DNA of 64,000 bases from CAZHHH01 sp052400685 (GTDB taxonomy: Bacteria > Bacteroidota > Bacteroidia > Bacteroidales > Marinilabiliaceae). Below, piece after piece: positions 19,011 through 30,038 of the stretch; position 1 is the stretch's first letter; each line of letters starts with the position of its first letter. The DNA lies in NCBI GenBank assembly GCA_052400685.1, contig JBQTGJ010000006.1. One strand, given 5' to 3'. A program made the translations under genes and the position numbers. The notes beneath the pieces are model-generated. The model did not search any database. It saw only the letters and a program-made list of their open reading frames with translations, and was not told the DNA's origin.

Positions 19011-20189
19011 TTACTCTGAATATTTTTTTATTAATCGTATCATTAAACGATTAAGATATTCGACCTGATAATCGCCAACGCTGGCTTCTAAATGGTCATT
19101 TCCTATTCCACTATCGTTTGTAATAAAAACATAAGTCCCATTGGTTAAAACAGCCATAAACCGCATCAAAAATTCTGTTTCCTTATCAATTCCACTTGCG
19201 GTAATTGGAATTATCTTTATCCCTTTTTGAGCAGCAAGTTTCATCGACGTATTAATACTCTCTATAATATCAGAAGTATAATGCGGAGGCGCATCCAACA
19301 ACAAAAATGCGATACGGGTTCTGGCCGCATCTGACCATTGCAACTCCTCTATTCCGGTATAAAGAGCTGTATGAACGGCTTCCGGAAAATCGCCGCCTCC
19401 ATTGGCACTTTGCTGACTTATAAAATCGATTGTTGAACTTAAATCATTTGTAAATTCTGATTTTCGCACAACATAATCGTCGCCTTCGTCCCGGTAAAAA
19501 ACGGTTGACGTATAAATCTCAGCTGCTGAATCATCTTCTTTCACACTATCAATAACACTTTTCAAATCGGCCTTTAAAAAGCTTAATTCATCTCCCATCG
19601 AACCTGTTGCATCAACAATAAATGCTATTTCTACTCTATTCAATGCATCATCTTGACTACTAATGTTGACATAATTGACCTCATTCTCATTTAAAACCAA
19701 CGTCTGACCCGGCAGCTCATCATTTATTTTCAGAGAGAACCCACTTAAATCAATCGTATTCTCCTTTTGAAATGCGCCGACCCACAATTCAGCGGAACCA
19801 GTATTATCAGTCTTTGCAGACCATACTATCGTACCATTGCGTAACAACTCAACTTTTGCATTTATTAAAGGCATCCCTTCATTTTCAACAACAACTGAAA
19901 TCCGATGATTTGTATAAACGTGCCAATACGCAGGCATCGGAGAATAATCCTGCCCATCCAATAAGTCCGTCCAAAAATCCCAATTGGACAAATCGTTCCA
20001 TTCACCTGCAGTGACCAGTCCGGCTTGCCCCTGATCACCAGTGCCACTACCACTACTGCTACTACCGGCATCACCATCAGCACTATATTCTTTAGAGCCA
20101 TCACCCGGCAACAGTCCACTGTCACCATCAGTACATGCATTAAAAAATAATGCTAAACCAAAGACAGCCAGAAGCGTTAAATTTTTCAT
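19011..20189 (-). CDS. Von Willebrand factor A-domain lipoprotein
   Basis: 392 residues. MKNLTLLAVFGLALFFNAC has a lipobox with Cys19, followed by a Ser/Gly-rich flexible spacer (~residues 35-55). A beta-rich region (~90-175, ISVVVENEGMPLINAKVELL) resembles a carboxypeptidase-regulatory-like Ig fold. The VWA domain starts near 187 with the MIDAS sequence DATGSMGDE (D193) and includes DFPEAVHTALYTGIEEL and LLLDAPPHY. VWA domains bind ligands via a metal ion; a surface-attached binding or adhesion protein is inferred. The start codon lies 24 nt after leader element L5. The gene stands alone between repeat arrays. Confidence 0.8.
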   Translation of the reverse strand: MKNLTLLAVFGLALFFNACTDGDSGLLPGDGSKEYSADGDAGSSSSGSGTGDQGQAGLVTAGEWNDLSNWDFWTDLLDGQDYSPMPAYWHVYTNHRISVVVENEGMPLINAKVELLRNGTIVWSAKTDNTGSAELWVGAFQKENTIDLSGFSLKINDELPGQTLVLNENEVNYVNISSQDDALNRVEIAFIVDATGSMGDELSFLKADLKSVIDSVKEDDSAAEIYTSTVFYRDEGDDYVVRKSEFTNDLSSTIDFISQQSANGGGDFPEAVHTALYTGIEELQWSDAARTRIAFLLLDAPPHYTSDIIESINTSMKLAAQKGIKIIPITASGIDKETEFLMRFMAVLTNGTYVFITNDSGIGNDHLEASVGDYQVEYLNRLMIRLIKKYSE

Positions 20190-20213
20190 TTGCTTGTAGT
20201 TCTTTGTTGTTAC

Positions 20214-20273
20214 ACGAAACTCGCAGTAATAGTTATTCTCCTTTGCCAGAGACGACTCTCATGCGCGTTCAGA
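20214..20273 (-). promoter_or_regulatory. Stem-loop leader element, copy L5 (VWA gene), divergent
   Basis: About 60 nt, 24 nt before the VWA start. The 3' part GCGAGTTTCGTGTAACA matches the closing part of the other copies (GCGAGTTTCATATGGCA); the 5' part TCTGAACGCGCATGA is diverged and the outer stem is weaker, but CGCA/TGCG can pair inside. Membership rests on position and the closing motif. Confidence 0.4.
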
Positions 20274-20364
20274 TGTTTAAGATTTATGATTATGTGTCTA
20301 TGATGTATTAATTTCAAAACGGTTGCGTGAGCAGTGAGCAGTGAACAGTGAAAGATCAATATCT

Positions 20365-22120
20365 TTTATTACGTGGCACAGCAACAAAATTTCATTGGAT
20401 TTTTTATTGTTTTTGTTTGGCGGGCTGAAAGCCCAACTTATTCAGCCCAATGGCAACGCCTTGGGGACACGGACATCTCCATATTTGCGCCCGAAAGGGC
20501 AAATAAAAAACATTTACGAAAACAGGGATGGAGCGAGTCTAATAATTTGTAGTTAACAAATAACCTTACGCATGCCCCCTGACCCCCTTTAGGGGGAACT
20601 CCCGGCGCGCCTGGCAAAGCATCTGACACATTTACGAAGCAACCAAAATACTAGTGAAACATAAAAACCATGAAGTGCTATGCCACATCCCCCCTCAAGG
20701 GGGGACCGAGGGGGGCAGAAACCAGGAAGCGCTTGCCAACATACATCCCAAAAAGCCCTCACCCCCCCCCTGCCCCCCTTCAGGGGGAACTGCCCACGCG
20801 CATAAAATTCCTATCATCCCGGGCTGAAAGCCCAGCTTTATTCAGCCCAATGGCAACGCCTTGGGAAAACAAAAATCACCCATAATTGCGCCCTGAAAGG
20901 GCAAATAAAAATATTTACGAAAACAGGGATGGTGCGAGTCTAATAATTTGTAGTTAGCAAATAACCTTACGCATACCCCCTGACCCCCTCAAGGGGGAAC
21001 TCCCGGCGCCTGGCAAAGCAATTGACACATTTACGAAACAACCAAAATACGAGTGAAACATAAAAACCAGGAAGTGCTATGCCACATCCCCCCTCAAGGG
21101 GGGACCGAGGGGGGCAGAAACCAGGAAGCGCTTGCCAACATACATCCAAAAAAGCCCTCACACCCCACTGACCGCCTTCAGGGGGAACTGCCCACGCGCA
21201 TAAAATTCCTATCATTCCGGGCTGAAAGCCCAGCTTAATTCAGCCCAATGGCAACGCTTTGGGAAAACAGACATCGCCATATTTGCGCCCTAAAAGGGCA
21301 AATAAAAAACATTTACGAAAACAGGGATGGGGCGAGTCTAATAATTTGTAGTTAACAAATAACCTTAGGCATGCCCCCTGCCCCCCTTTAGAGGGAACTC
21401 CCGGCGCGCCTGGCAAAGCATCTGACACATTTACGAAGCAACCAAAATACTAGTGAAACATAAAAACCATGAAGTGCTATGCCACATCCCCCCTCAAGGG
21501 GGGACCGAGGGGGGCAGAAACCAGGAAACGCTTGCCAACATACATCCAAAAAAGCCCTCACACCCCCTTGACCCCCTTTAAGGGGAACTCCCGGCGCGCA
21601 TCATGGCACAGCAACATAAAATTCCTATCATTCCAGGCTGAAAGCCCAGCTTAATTCAGCCCAATGGCAACGCCTTGGGGACACGGACATCGCCATATTT
21701 GCGCCCTGAAAGGGCAAATAAAAAAAATTTACGAAACCATGAATGAGGCGACCCAAATAATTTGTAGTTAGCAAATAACCCAACGCATGCCCCCTGCCCC
21801 CCTTTAGAGGGAACTCCCGGCGCCTGGCAAAGCAATTGACACATTTACGAAACAACCAAAATACTAGTGAAACATAAAAACCATGAAGTGCTATGCCACA
21901 TCCCCCCTCAAGGGGGGACCGAGGGGGGCAGAAACCAGGAAGCGCTTGCCAACATACATCCAAAAAAGCCCTCACACCCCACTGCCCCCATTCAGGGGGA
22001 ACTGCCCACGCGCATAAAATTCCTATCATCCCGGGCTGAAAGCCCAGCTTAATTCAGCCCAATGGCAACGCCTTGGGAAAACAGACATCGTCATATTTGC
22101 GCCCTGAAAGGGCAGGTCTG
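20365..22120. repeat. R1 + R2 hairpin repeat array
   Basis: Five R2 three-hairpin elements (near 20422, 20821, 21217, 21631 and 22035) alternate with R1 segments in a composite unit of about 400 bp, all in one orientation. The array begins with a GTGAGCAGTGAGCAGTGAACAGTGAA stretch at 20328-20350. No gene is credible. Confidence 0.85.
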
Positions 22121-22181
22121 CACAACCTCTTCAGCCTTCCCGCAAATGGGAAGCATAAAATACCTTTGTAGGGCCACACCA

Positions 22182-23936
22182 TTAAAAGGAATAGCCCGCC
22201 CCTACCCTAACGTTAATGCCTTGTGACGGATAGCCGTACCATCGGTCGTAATCGGCCGAGATAACATTACGAAACTCCGTAAAGAAATGCCACCGTTTGT
22301 TATAACGATAGTCGGCCCCAAGGTTAATATCGGTGACGGCATCGAGGGTTTGCACACTATTGCTCACCGAAGCCTTACGCTGTCCAACAACATTAAAGGC
22401 CGCATAAACCTGCAGCTCGTCATTAACCTGATAGTTACCGCGCACGCCAAGGGTCATTGCAGGCTTATACCAGGCCTCGTCGAGCGAGTCGAGCTGCCAG
22501 CTGTAATAAGCCGCCTGCAGCAAAAGGTTAAAATCGGGCTCAAAATTGAATCGCAATTCGCCTGACACCTTTAACACATTCCCGTCGTCGTAGCTCACAT
22601 CAAACAAATTTGACGCTACCGTAGAATCAGCCGACGCATACGTTCTGTTGACAAAGAAATGCTCATTGGTAAACGCGCTGTAATCCAAACGGGCGGCAAA
22701 AGAGGTGGCACGACTGAAATTACCTTTAGTACCCAGATAAAACTTCACACCATGGAAAGCCGTCTTCACATTGACATCGGGTGCCACAAAAGGGTTCTCG
22801 GCCATCACAGCACTGTAATACGATGGTTTTATCTCGCCTGTGATTCCGCCTTCCAGCGCTATTACTTCTTCCACTATGGTAAGTGACAGTTGTAAGTCGG
22901 GCGACAGGTAAAACTCATCCTCCATATCGTCGAATCCGGACCCAAAACGAAGCCCCATTTTAAAATTCAGCTGATCGCCACGACGCACCACTGATGGATT
23001 GAAATAAACCAATGTTTGTTCGCGTGCGATGGCCATAAAGCCGGTGGGGATATCATCGGCCTTAAAATTGGTGGAAGCATGATCGGCTCCGGCAGCCAGA
23101 CTTAGTGCAAAATCACCCACCGGAAACTCAAAATCACCGTCGAAGGCGACCCTGTTCTCCTTTATGCCCCATTCATTACCAAAAGTCTGATATCCCAGAT
23201 TCAAATCGTATTCGGTGCTACGGTGCTTCCTCACCTGATTCAGCAACCCCATGCTAAAGCCAAAAGACGTCTGGTGCTGCCGGTCGTCGGGCGTCAGCTG
23301 CGCGCCGGTATATGTGGCACCGGTGGCCGTGGTATAATCCGCTTCGGGTAGCAAATCACTATAACCGTAATATCGATAAGAGAGATTGTCAAAATCCATG
23401 TTCACACGCAACGTTTTATCCTTAAAAAAATGACGAAATGCCAGTCCGCCATCAGTCTGATGATAGGGTGCGTCCACCTTCTCGTCATTCATCAGCTTTA
23501 GCTTACCCATCGACGACTCATGGGCCAGATTAAGTGCCAGCGCATACTTAGTATTCTGAACCAGATTATAATTAAGCATCCCACCCAACAAGGTATAGTT
23601 ACCAAAGTAACCACGTACATACGAAGGAAAGAGCTCCTCCATGGGCGGTTTTGATATTTTAGCGGCAATGAGCGGCACCACTTCGGGGGCACCCATCATC
23701 GCCTTCCCGGCTAACTGATAGGTAAATACAGGCGTTTCAACAGGCGTCTCTTCCTGTTTCGGCATCTCATTAATTTTAAAAGCATCGGACACCGTGGGGT
23801 TATATTCCTGCACCACTTCCACCTCCTGCTTCATCATATCTTCATTGTCGGCCGGCTCTTGTGTCTGTGCCTGTGCCTGAGCCATCGACAGCCATCCGGC
23901 CGGTATCAACCAAAAAAATCTATAATAAATGTTCAT
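22182..23936 (-). CDS. Outer-membrane beta-barrel protein (TonB-receptor-like barrel)
   Basis: 584 residues, signal peptide to AQAQ. An N-terminal conserved segment EVEVVQEYNPTVSDAFKINEMP precedes a long series of amphipathic strands ending in RVGAGYSF, a C-terminal aromatic residue typical of outer-membrane barrels. No plug domain is visible, so it is not a full TonB-dependent receptor. It is paired with the TPR gene upstream (119 nt gap, same strand); this barrel/TPR pair is common in Bacteroidota but the substrate is unknown. Leader element L2 lies in the gap, 25 nt before this start. Confidence 0.75.
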   Translation of the reverse strand: MNIYYRFFWLIPAGWLSMAQAQAQTQEPADNEDMMKQEVEVVQEYNPTVSDAFKINEMPKQEETPVETPVFTYQLAGKAMMGAPEVVPLIAAKISKPPMEELFPSYVRGYFGNYTLLGGMLNYNLVQNTKYALALNLAHESSMGKLKLMNDEKVDAPYHQTDGGLAFRHFFKDKTLRVNMDFDNLSYRYYGYSDLLPEADYTTATGATYTGAQLTPDDRQHQTSFGFSMGLLNQVRKHRSTEYDLNLGYQTFGNEWGIKENRVAFDGDFEFPVGDFALSLAAGADHASTNFKADDIPTGFMAIAREQTLVYFNPSVVRRGDQLNFKMGLRFGSGFDDMEDEFYLSPDLQLSLTIVEEVIALEGGITGEIKPSYYSAVMAENPFVAPDVNVKTAFHGVKFYLGTKGNFSRATSFAARLDYSAFTNEHFFVNRTYASADSTVASNLFDVSYDDGNVLKVSGELRFNFEPDFNLLLQAAYYSWQLDSLDEAWYKPAMTLGVRGNYQVNDELQVYAAFNVVGQRKASVSNSVQTLDAVTDINLGADYRYNKRWHFFTEFRNVISADYDRWYGYPSQGINVRVGAGYSF

Positions 23937-23961
23937 CTCTTTATATTTTTTTCATTGCCAT

Positions 23962-24023
23962 ATGAAACTCCCATGAAAACAAACAGCCTCATGTTTGAGA
24001 GGTATTATTCAGGGTTATTTCAT
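23962..24023 (-). promoter_or_regulatory. Stem-loop leader element, copy L2 (between TPR and barrel genes)
   Basis: A 62 nt core, 25 nt before the barrel start and 32 nt after the TPR stop, so it lies within a probable operon. Outer arms ATGAAAT/GTTTCAT, middle stem CCC-T-GAA/TTC-AT-GGG, apical hairpin CAAAC/GTTTG. The middle stem has the opposite C/G arrangement to copy L1 (GGGA/TCCC), yet still pairs. Confidence 0.65.
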
Positions 24024-24055
24024 TTCACTATCTGAATTAAACCTTTTACAACAAG

Positions 24056-27000
24056 TTATTCCGGTTGTGTTGATGTGCCTTCCAACTGGCTTTCGGCATC
24101 GGCACTGGCCTTATATTTCTTCAGCTTCCCGGTGGCCGTTGTGCGGATGTCATCATCCTCCCCGACATAATTATCGAGCAACCCCTCAAGATACTGCGCC
24201 GCCTGAAAATACTCCTGACGGTCGGCATAAATATCCGACAACAAAATAAATCCTTTGGCCAGCCAATACTGATGAGGCGTTCCCTTATTAATAAAGTCGA
24301 AAATCACCTCTTCGGCTTTCGTTGAGTTACCACGGTTATTATAAATTTCGGCCACACGGTACTTTGCTTCTGCACCTTCACGACTGCTGGTGTTGGCCGA
24401 CAGTAGCAGAAATTCCTGTAACGCCTCTTCTTCCTGTGCCATTTGCAGATGCGAAGAAGCTTTCAGATAATGGGCTTCGCGCACAATTTCGGGTGCCATG
24501 CGACTGTTATCTATCACCCGTTGGGCCGCATTGACAGCCAACTGCGGATTATCCATCTTACTGAGCGAACGCATCTGACCTATCACAGCCTCCTGCCGGT
24601 TCTCTTCCAGGTCGGCTTCATCCTCCAAACGGCGAAAATAATCCAGCGCATCGCTGAAGTCTCCCTGATGATAATGAATACTGGCTGCCCGCAACAAGGC
24701 ATCTTCCGAAAAAAGACTCTTGCCGCGACCGGTCACAAACTCATACGATTTAAGGGCCCTGGTCATCTCATCCTTACGATAATAACTATCTGCCAGATAA
24801 TAATGAGCATTAAGCTCAAAACGGCCGTGCTGAAAATCGTTGAGATACGCTTCCAAACGTTTGATGGCCTCGTCCACCTTGCCCGACATATACAACCGCT
24901 CGGCAGACATGTAAGTCAACGAGTCACGCTGACGGTCGTCAACACGGGCAAAACCGCCTATCTGATTGGTATAGCTGATATAGCCGTTGGGATCGTTCTG
25001 GTCCATATAAATATTACGTATGCCCAGCAAGGCATCTTCCGCTTCGGGCGTTCCCGGATATTCGTTAACCACTCGTTTGTAATAAACCAATGAATTATCA
25101 AAATCACCGGTATTATAATACACCAACCCCAGCTGTAACATCGATTTGTTGGCAAAACGGCTGTGCTGAAAACGGTCGCGCACCGTCTTGAAATAGCGTA
25201 TAGCAGCAGGCAGGTCGTTAACCGTAACATAGGAACGGCCCAGTTCATACATGGCATCATCCACATACCCCGAAGTGGGATATTTATCCACAAGCGCCTG
25301 CAGCTGCCGGATTCGGGCCTCTGTCGACTCCACAAAACCCATGGCCAGTGCCTTCTGAAACATGGCATAGTCGGGCGAGCCAGCCGGCACGGCGGCCGCC
25401 TTATCGTACCATTTCATGGCCTCTTTAAACCCACGCACCATATAATAGGTGTCGCCAATACGATTGTAGGCATCGCCCACCATGGCACTCTTAGCATTGG
25501 AAGCATAGGAGACATACTGACGGAACCAGGTGCCCGATTCGGCATAATTCTGCATCTTAAAATGTACATACCCCAGATTGTAATGCGCCCTGGCAAACAG
25601 ATCAGTCTGACGCGAGCCAGGTGTCTGCAAAAAGGCGACGTAACCGGCCTGTGCCTCACGGTAATTCCCCAGTCGATAGTTGGCTTCGCCACGCCAGTAC
25701 AACGCACTCATCTTAACGGTACGGTCGTAACGGCCATATTTCAGACTGTAATCGAACATATCAATGGCCTCGGTAAACTGCAGGTTGGTAAACAGCTCCA
25801 ATCCACGGTGATAAGCCACCCGTTGCATGGCCCTGTACACATCGTCATTTTTCACGCTGATGCTTTCCATGGCTTCCAGTGCCTGCCGGTAATTACGCGT
25901 GGTGAGCAACGCCTGCCCCAGGTAGGAATAGGCTTCATCAATATGACCACTGTTCGGATAGGCTTCTATAAACTGAAGAAATGAGGTGATAATCTCATTA
26001 AAAGGCGAAAACGACAGTTCATAACTCAGTTTTATATTATTGAACATGGCATCCTCCTTAATGGCATCGTCGTAGGCATAACGAGCGGCGGCCTCAAAGG
26101 CCACACGGGCATTTTTCTTGTCGTCCAGTTTCAGAAAGCAGTCGGCCAAATGATAATAGGCATTCTGTGTCATAGCATCCTCACCCGAAGTCACCTGCGC
26201 CAGGTAATCGGCTGCCTTGCCATAGTCGCCCGTAAAATAACAGGAAAGCCCCAGATGGTAATAATCTTCACGGAGCGGTGTTTTTGTCTCCTCCACCACA
26301 ACGGTGATATAAGGTATAGAGCGGGCATAATCGCCTTTGGCAAACCAGGCATCACCCAGCACCCGCGCCAGGTCGGTACGCATCACCCCTCTGGCATCGG
26401 CCATCAGTGGCGTGCCATAATCAATGGCTTTATCGTAATCGCCCTTCATGTAGTATATCTGGGCCACATAATAGGGGATGACATTACGAAAGCCCGGCTC
26501 ATCTTTAAGCTTTAAAAAGGTCGCCAGGGCCTGATCATGATGACCATCTTCGTATTGTATGTGTGCATAGTAGTAATTGGCCGACGACCACCACTGCGAA
26601 GGGGTGTCTTTGGCTTTGGCCAGTAACGGAGCAGCCTTGGCATGGTCGCCTTCTTCAAAGGCTGCATAACCTGCCTTGAAATAGTAACGCAGACGAACCT
26701 CCGGCGACAACGACGACGCATCAACCTGGTCGTACCAGCGCATGGCCACCCTGGCCCGGTCTTCATCCTGCGCAATCTCGCCCAACACAAAACGGGCATG
26801 CGACAGCCGGTTGCTCTGCGGATAATGCTCCATAAACGATTCCATGAGCCATGCTGCATCGTCGTTGTTCAACGCACGGGCCGACAGCGCCTCATAAAAA
26901 GCCGCTTCGCCAACCAAAATACCCGTTGCCTCCTGCTGACACACCTCAAACAAACGACGCGCCTCGCCATAAAAACCACGGTTATACTGACCTAAAGCCT

Positions 27001-27109
27001 CTTCATATAACCGCTCAGGCTGGTCTGACTCCACACTTTTCTGACTCCATAACAACATCTGAAACGATACTGAAAGTAACAGTATCACACTGAAAATCTT
27101 TAATTTCAT
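24056..27109 (-). CDS. Large tetratricopeptide-repeat protein, exported
   Basis: 1,017 residues with a signal peptide (MKLKIFSVILLLSVSFQMLLWSQ), so periplasmic or outer-membrane-associated. The whole body is TPR-like helix pairs of ~34-37 residues (e.g. ARVLGDAWFAKGDYARSIPYI, YYHLGLSCYFTGDYGKAADYL), more than 20 by eye. A short acidic tail ends in STQPE. TPR arrays scaffold protein complexes; partnership with the barrel protein encoded 119 nt downstream is inferred from context. The start ATG lies 28 nt after leader element L1. Confidence 0.85.
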   Translation of the reverse strand: MKLKIFSVILLLSVSFQMLLWSQKSVESDQPERLYEEALGQYNRGFYGEARRLFEVCQQEATGILVGEAAFYEALSARALNNDDAAWLMESFMEHYPQSNRLSHARFVLGEIAQDEDRARVAMRWYDQVDASSLSPEVRLRYYFKAGYAAFEEGDHAKAAPLLAKAKDTPSQWWSSANYYYAHIQYEDGHHDQALATFLKLKDEPGFRNVIPYYVAQIYYMKGDYDKAIDYGTPLMADARGVMRTDLARVLGDAWFAKGDYARSIPYITVVVEETKTPLREDYYHLGLSCYFTGDYGKAADYLAQVTSGEDAMTQNAYYHLADCFLKLDDKKNARVAFEAAARYAYDDAIKEDAMFNNIKLSYELSFSPFNEIITSFLQFIEAYPNSGHIDEAYSYLGQALLTTRNYRQALEAMESISVKNDDVYRAMQRVAYHRGLELFTNLQFTEAIDMFDYSLKYGRYDRTVKMSALYWRGEANYRLGNYREAQAGYVAFLQTPGSRQTDLFARAHYNLGYVHFKMQNYAESGTWFRQYVSYASNAKSAMVGDAYNRIGDTYYMVRGFKEAMKWYDKAAAVPAGSPDYAMFQKALAMGFVESTEARIRQLQALVDKYPTSGYVDDAMYELGRSYVTVNDLPAAIRYFKTVRDRFQHSRFANKSMLQLGLVYYNTGDFDNSLVYYKRVVNEYPGTPEAEDALLGIRNIYMDQNDPNGYISYTNQIGGFARVDDRQRDSLTYMSAERLYMSGKVDEAIKRLEAYLNDFQHGRFELNAHYYLADSYYRKDEMTRALKSYEFVTGRGKSLFSEDALLRAASIHYHQGDFSDALDYFRRLEDEADLEENRQEAVIGQMRSLSKMDNPQLAVNAAQRVIDNSRMAPEIVREAHYLKASSHLQMAQEEEALQEFLLLSANTSSREGAEAKYRVAEIYNNRGNSTKAEEVIFDFINKGTPHQYWLAKGFILLSDIYADRQEYFQAAQYLEGLLDNYVGEDDDIRTTATGKLKKYKASADAESQLEGTSTQPE

Positions 27110-27137
27110 ATGTTCGTATTTTATTTTTTAATGCCAT

Positions 27138-27198
27138 ATGAAACTCGCCGGGATAATCACACTTCTGTGTGTGAAGAAATTCCCATGGCTCGTTTCAT
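27138..27198 (-). promoter_or_regulatory. Stem-loop leader element, copy L1 (TPR gene)
   Basis: A 61 nt core 28 nt before the TPR start. Outer arms ATGAAAC/GTTTCAT pair perfectly, GGGA pairs with TCCC, and CACAC-AGAA-GTGTG forms an apical hairpin with a tetraloop. It contains a 13-codon open frame (MKRAMGISSHTEV). Nearly the same sequence occurs on the other strand at 50480-50540. Confidence 0.7.
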
Positions 27199-27369
27199 GT
27201 GTTCATATTTTGTTTTTTATTTCCAAATCTGCTGCTAACATCTTCATATCAGCCCCATCACAAGCACTGCAAAACTCCGGCCAACTACAAGCCCTAAATG
27301 GTCAACGAAAATAATCATTTATATCACAATATCAATATCAGTGGGCAGAGAACAGGGAACTGTTGCAAA

Positions 27370-29640
27370 TCAATGGCATTTATAAAGCCTGGTAGGGACA
27401 AACCACGAGATTCGTGTAATCCGATTTATTCGTAATTGGGGAATTGGCAAACAGCCGGACGCATGCCCCCTGACCCCCTTAAGGGGGAACCCCTTACCCG
27501 CAATGTGGCACAGCAAAATAATAACTTGTATAATACGATTTATTCGTAATTAGGGAATGGGAAAACAGCCGTACGCATGCCCCCTGACCCCCTTGAGGGG
27601 GAACCTCTTACCCGCAATGTGGCACAGCAACAAAATAATTTGTATAATACGATTTATTCGTAATTAGGGAATGGGAAAAAGCCGAGCGCATGCCCCCTAA
27701 CCCCAACCACTTAAGGGGAAACCCCCGAAGCGCCAGGCAAAACACTTGACACATGTACGAAGCAACCAAAATACCAGTGAAACATAAAAACCATGAAGTG
27801 CTATGCCACATCCCCCCTCAAGGGGGGACCGAGGGGGGCGGGGCAGGAACCAAAAAATGCCTGCCAACATCCACAAGGAAAACCACATAACCCCTCGCTT
27901 GCCCCCTGACCCCCTTGAGGGGGAACTCCTTACCCGCATCATGGCACAGCAACAAATAATTCCTATTATCCCGGGCTGAAAGCCCAGCTTAATTCAGCCC
28001 AATGGCAACGCCTTGGGACAACGAACATAGCACAAAATAAGCGCCCTGAAAGGGCAAATCAAAAACATTTACCAAACCATGAATGAGACCTGTCGAATAA
28101 TTTGATCATATTAAAAATGGGAAAACAGTCGTACGCATGCCCCCCTAACCCCAACCACTTAAGGGGAAACCCCCGAAGCGCCAGGCAAAACACTTGACAC
28201 ATGTACGAAGCAACCAAAATACTAGTGAAACATAAAAACCCGGAAGTGCTATGCCACATCCCCCCTCAAGGGGGGACCGAGGGGGGCGGGGCAGGAACCA
28301 AAAAATGCCTGCCAACATCCACAAGGAAAGCCACATAACCCCTCGCATGCCCCCCTAACCCCTGACCCCCTTAAGGGGGAACCTCTTACCCGCATCATGG
28401 CACAGCAACAAATAATTCCTATTATCCCGGGCTGAAAGCCCAGCTTAATTCAGCCCAATGGCAACGCCTTGGGACAACGAACATAGCACAAAACAAGCGC
28501 CCTGAAAGGGCAAATCAAAAACATTTACCAAACCATGAACGAGACCTGTCGAATAATTTGATCATATTAAAAATGGGAAAGACCCAACGCTTGCCCCCTG
28601 ACCCCCTTAAGGGGGAACTCCCGACGTGCTTGGCAAAACACTTGACACATTTACGAAGCAACCAAAATACTAGTGAAACATAAAAACCCGGAAGTGCTAT
28701 GCCACATCCCCCCTCAAGGGGGGACCGAGGGGGGCGGGGCAGGAACCAAAAAATGCCTGCCAACATCCACAAAAAAACCACATAACCCCTCGCATGCCCC
28801 CTGACCCCCTTGAGGGGGGACCTCTTACCCGCATCATGGCACAGCAACAAATAATCCCTATTATCCCGGGCTGAAAGGCCAACTTAATTCAGCCCAATGG
28901 CAACGCCTTGGGACAACGAACATAGCACAAAACAAGCGCCCTGAAAGGGCAAATCAAAAACATTTACCAAACCATGAACGAGACCTGTCGAATAATTTGA
29001 TCATATTAAAAATGGGAAAACAGTCGTACGCATGCCCCCCTAACCCCAACCACTTAAGGGGAAACCCCCGAAGCGCCAGGCAAAACACTTGACACATTTA
29101 CGAAGCAACCAAAATACTAGTGAAACATAAAAACCCGGAAGTGCTATGCCACATCCCCCCTCAAGGGGGGACCGAGGGGGGCGGGGCAGAAACCAAAAAG
29201 TGCCTGCCAAAATCCACAAGGAAAACCACATAACCCCTCGCATGCCCCCTGACCCCCTAAGGGGGAACCTCTTACCCGCAATGTGGCACAGCAACAAAAT
29301 AATTTGTATAATACGATTTATCCGTAATTGGGGAATGGGAAAACAGTCGTGCGCATGCCCCCTGACCCCCTTGAGGGGGAACCTCTTACCCGCATCATGG
29401 CACAGCAACAAAATAATTTGTATAATACGATTTATTCGTAATTGGGGAATGGGCAAACAGCCGAACGCATGCCCCCTAACCCCCTTAAGGGGTAACCCCC
29501 GAAGCGCCAGGCAAAACACCTGACACATTTACGAAGCAACCAAAATACCAGTGAAACATAAAAACCATGAAGTGCTATGCCACATCCCCCCTCAAGGGGG
29601 GACCGAGGGGGGCAGGAACCAAGAAGCGCCTGCCTAAATC
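27370..29640. repeat. R1 + R2 hairpin repeat array, largest block
   Basis: A ~2.3 kb array between the TPR gene and the polysaccharide locus. Three R2 elements (near 27974, 28429 and 28868) and many R1 segments occur, with a further spacer type containing ATAATACGATTTATTCGTAATT repeated about four times. Several long open frames cross it (e.g. 29040-29528), but their peptides are palindrome-derived (PPRSPLEGGCGIALPGFYVS). Confidence 0.85.
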
Positions 29641-30038
29641 CACCTAAAAAAAGCCCCATACGCAAGAGCAAACCAAAAACGATTAACGCGCTCTTAAAAA
29701 AATTACGCCACGAAAACACGGTCTCCTTTTCGGTAATATTCTTATTTTTGTTGCTGTTTGGTGGTACTCACCGGGCCGAAGGCGTGGGAAACCGGGCGAT
29801 AGACAAACTATAAACACCTGACGAACAACCCATAACGCATCAATTTGCGCAACAAACACCTCCGCCCCACATACGAGGCTTACAACCACCAAATGACACC
29901 GCCCAAATGACGTTTTCCACTCACCACGGTGGATCAACCACAGGCTGCAACCATTTGGCCTGCAACCTGTTTAACTCAATAAGATGATAAACCTCCAAAG
30001 GTGACCAATGGGGGATAAACAAACAGTTAAACATAACC
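29641..30038. other. Region before the ABC transporter gene, no gene seen
   Basis: About 400 bp of more ordinary composition. A -7-like TATTTTTG lies at 29743-29750 on the plus strand without a well-placed TTG box. A weak plus-strand frame ends at 29813. It probably carries the promoter of the polysaccharide locus, but nothing decisive is visible. Confidence 0.35.

Noticed and set aside
24443..25984. Plus-strand frames opposite the TPR gene (e.g. 216 and 273 codons)
   Set aside because: They are antisense shadows of a strong 1,017-residue coding frame with a signal peptide and TPR pattern.
29040..29528. Long open frames inside R1/R2 arrays (also at 21628, 27697, 28515, 38681, 39601 and 39746)
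   Set aside because: Their translations are the palindromes themselves (PPRSPLEGGCGIAL, PPQGGTEGG) and repeat from block to block in several frames; there is no start context or protein-like conservation.
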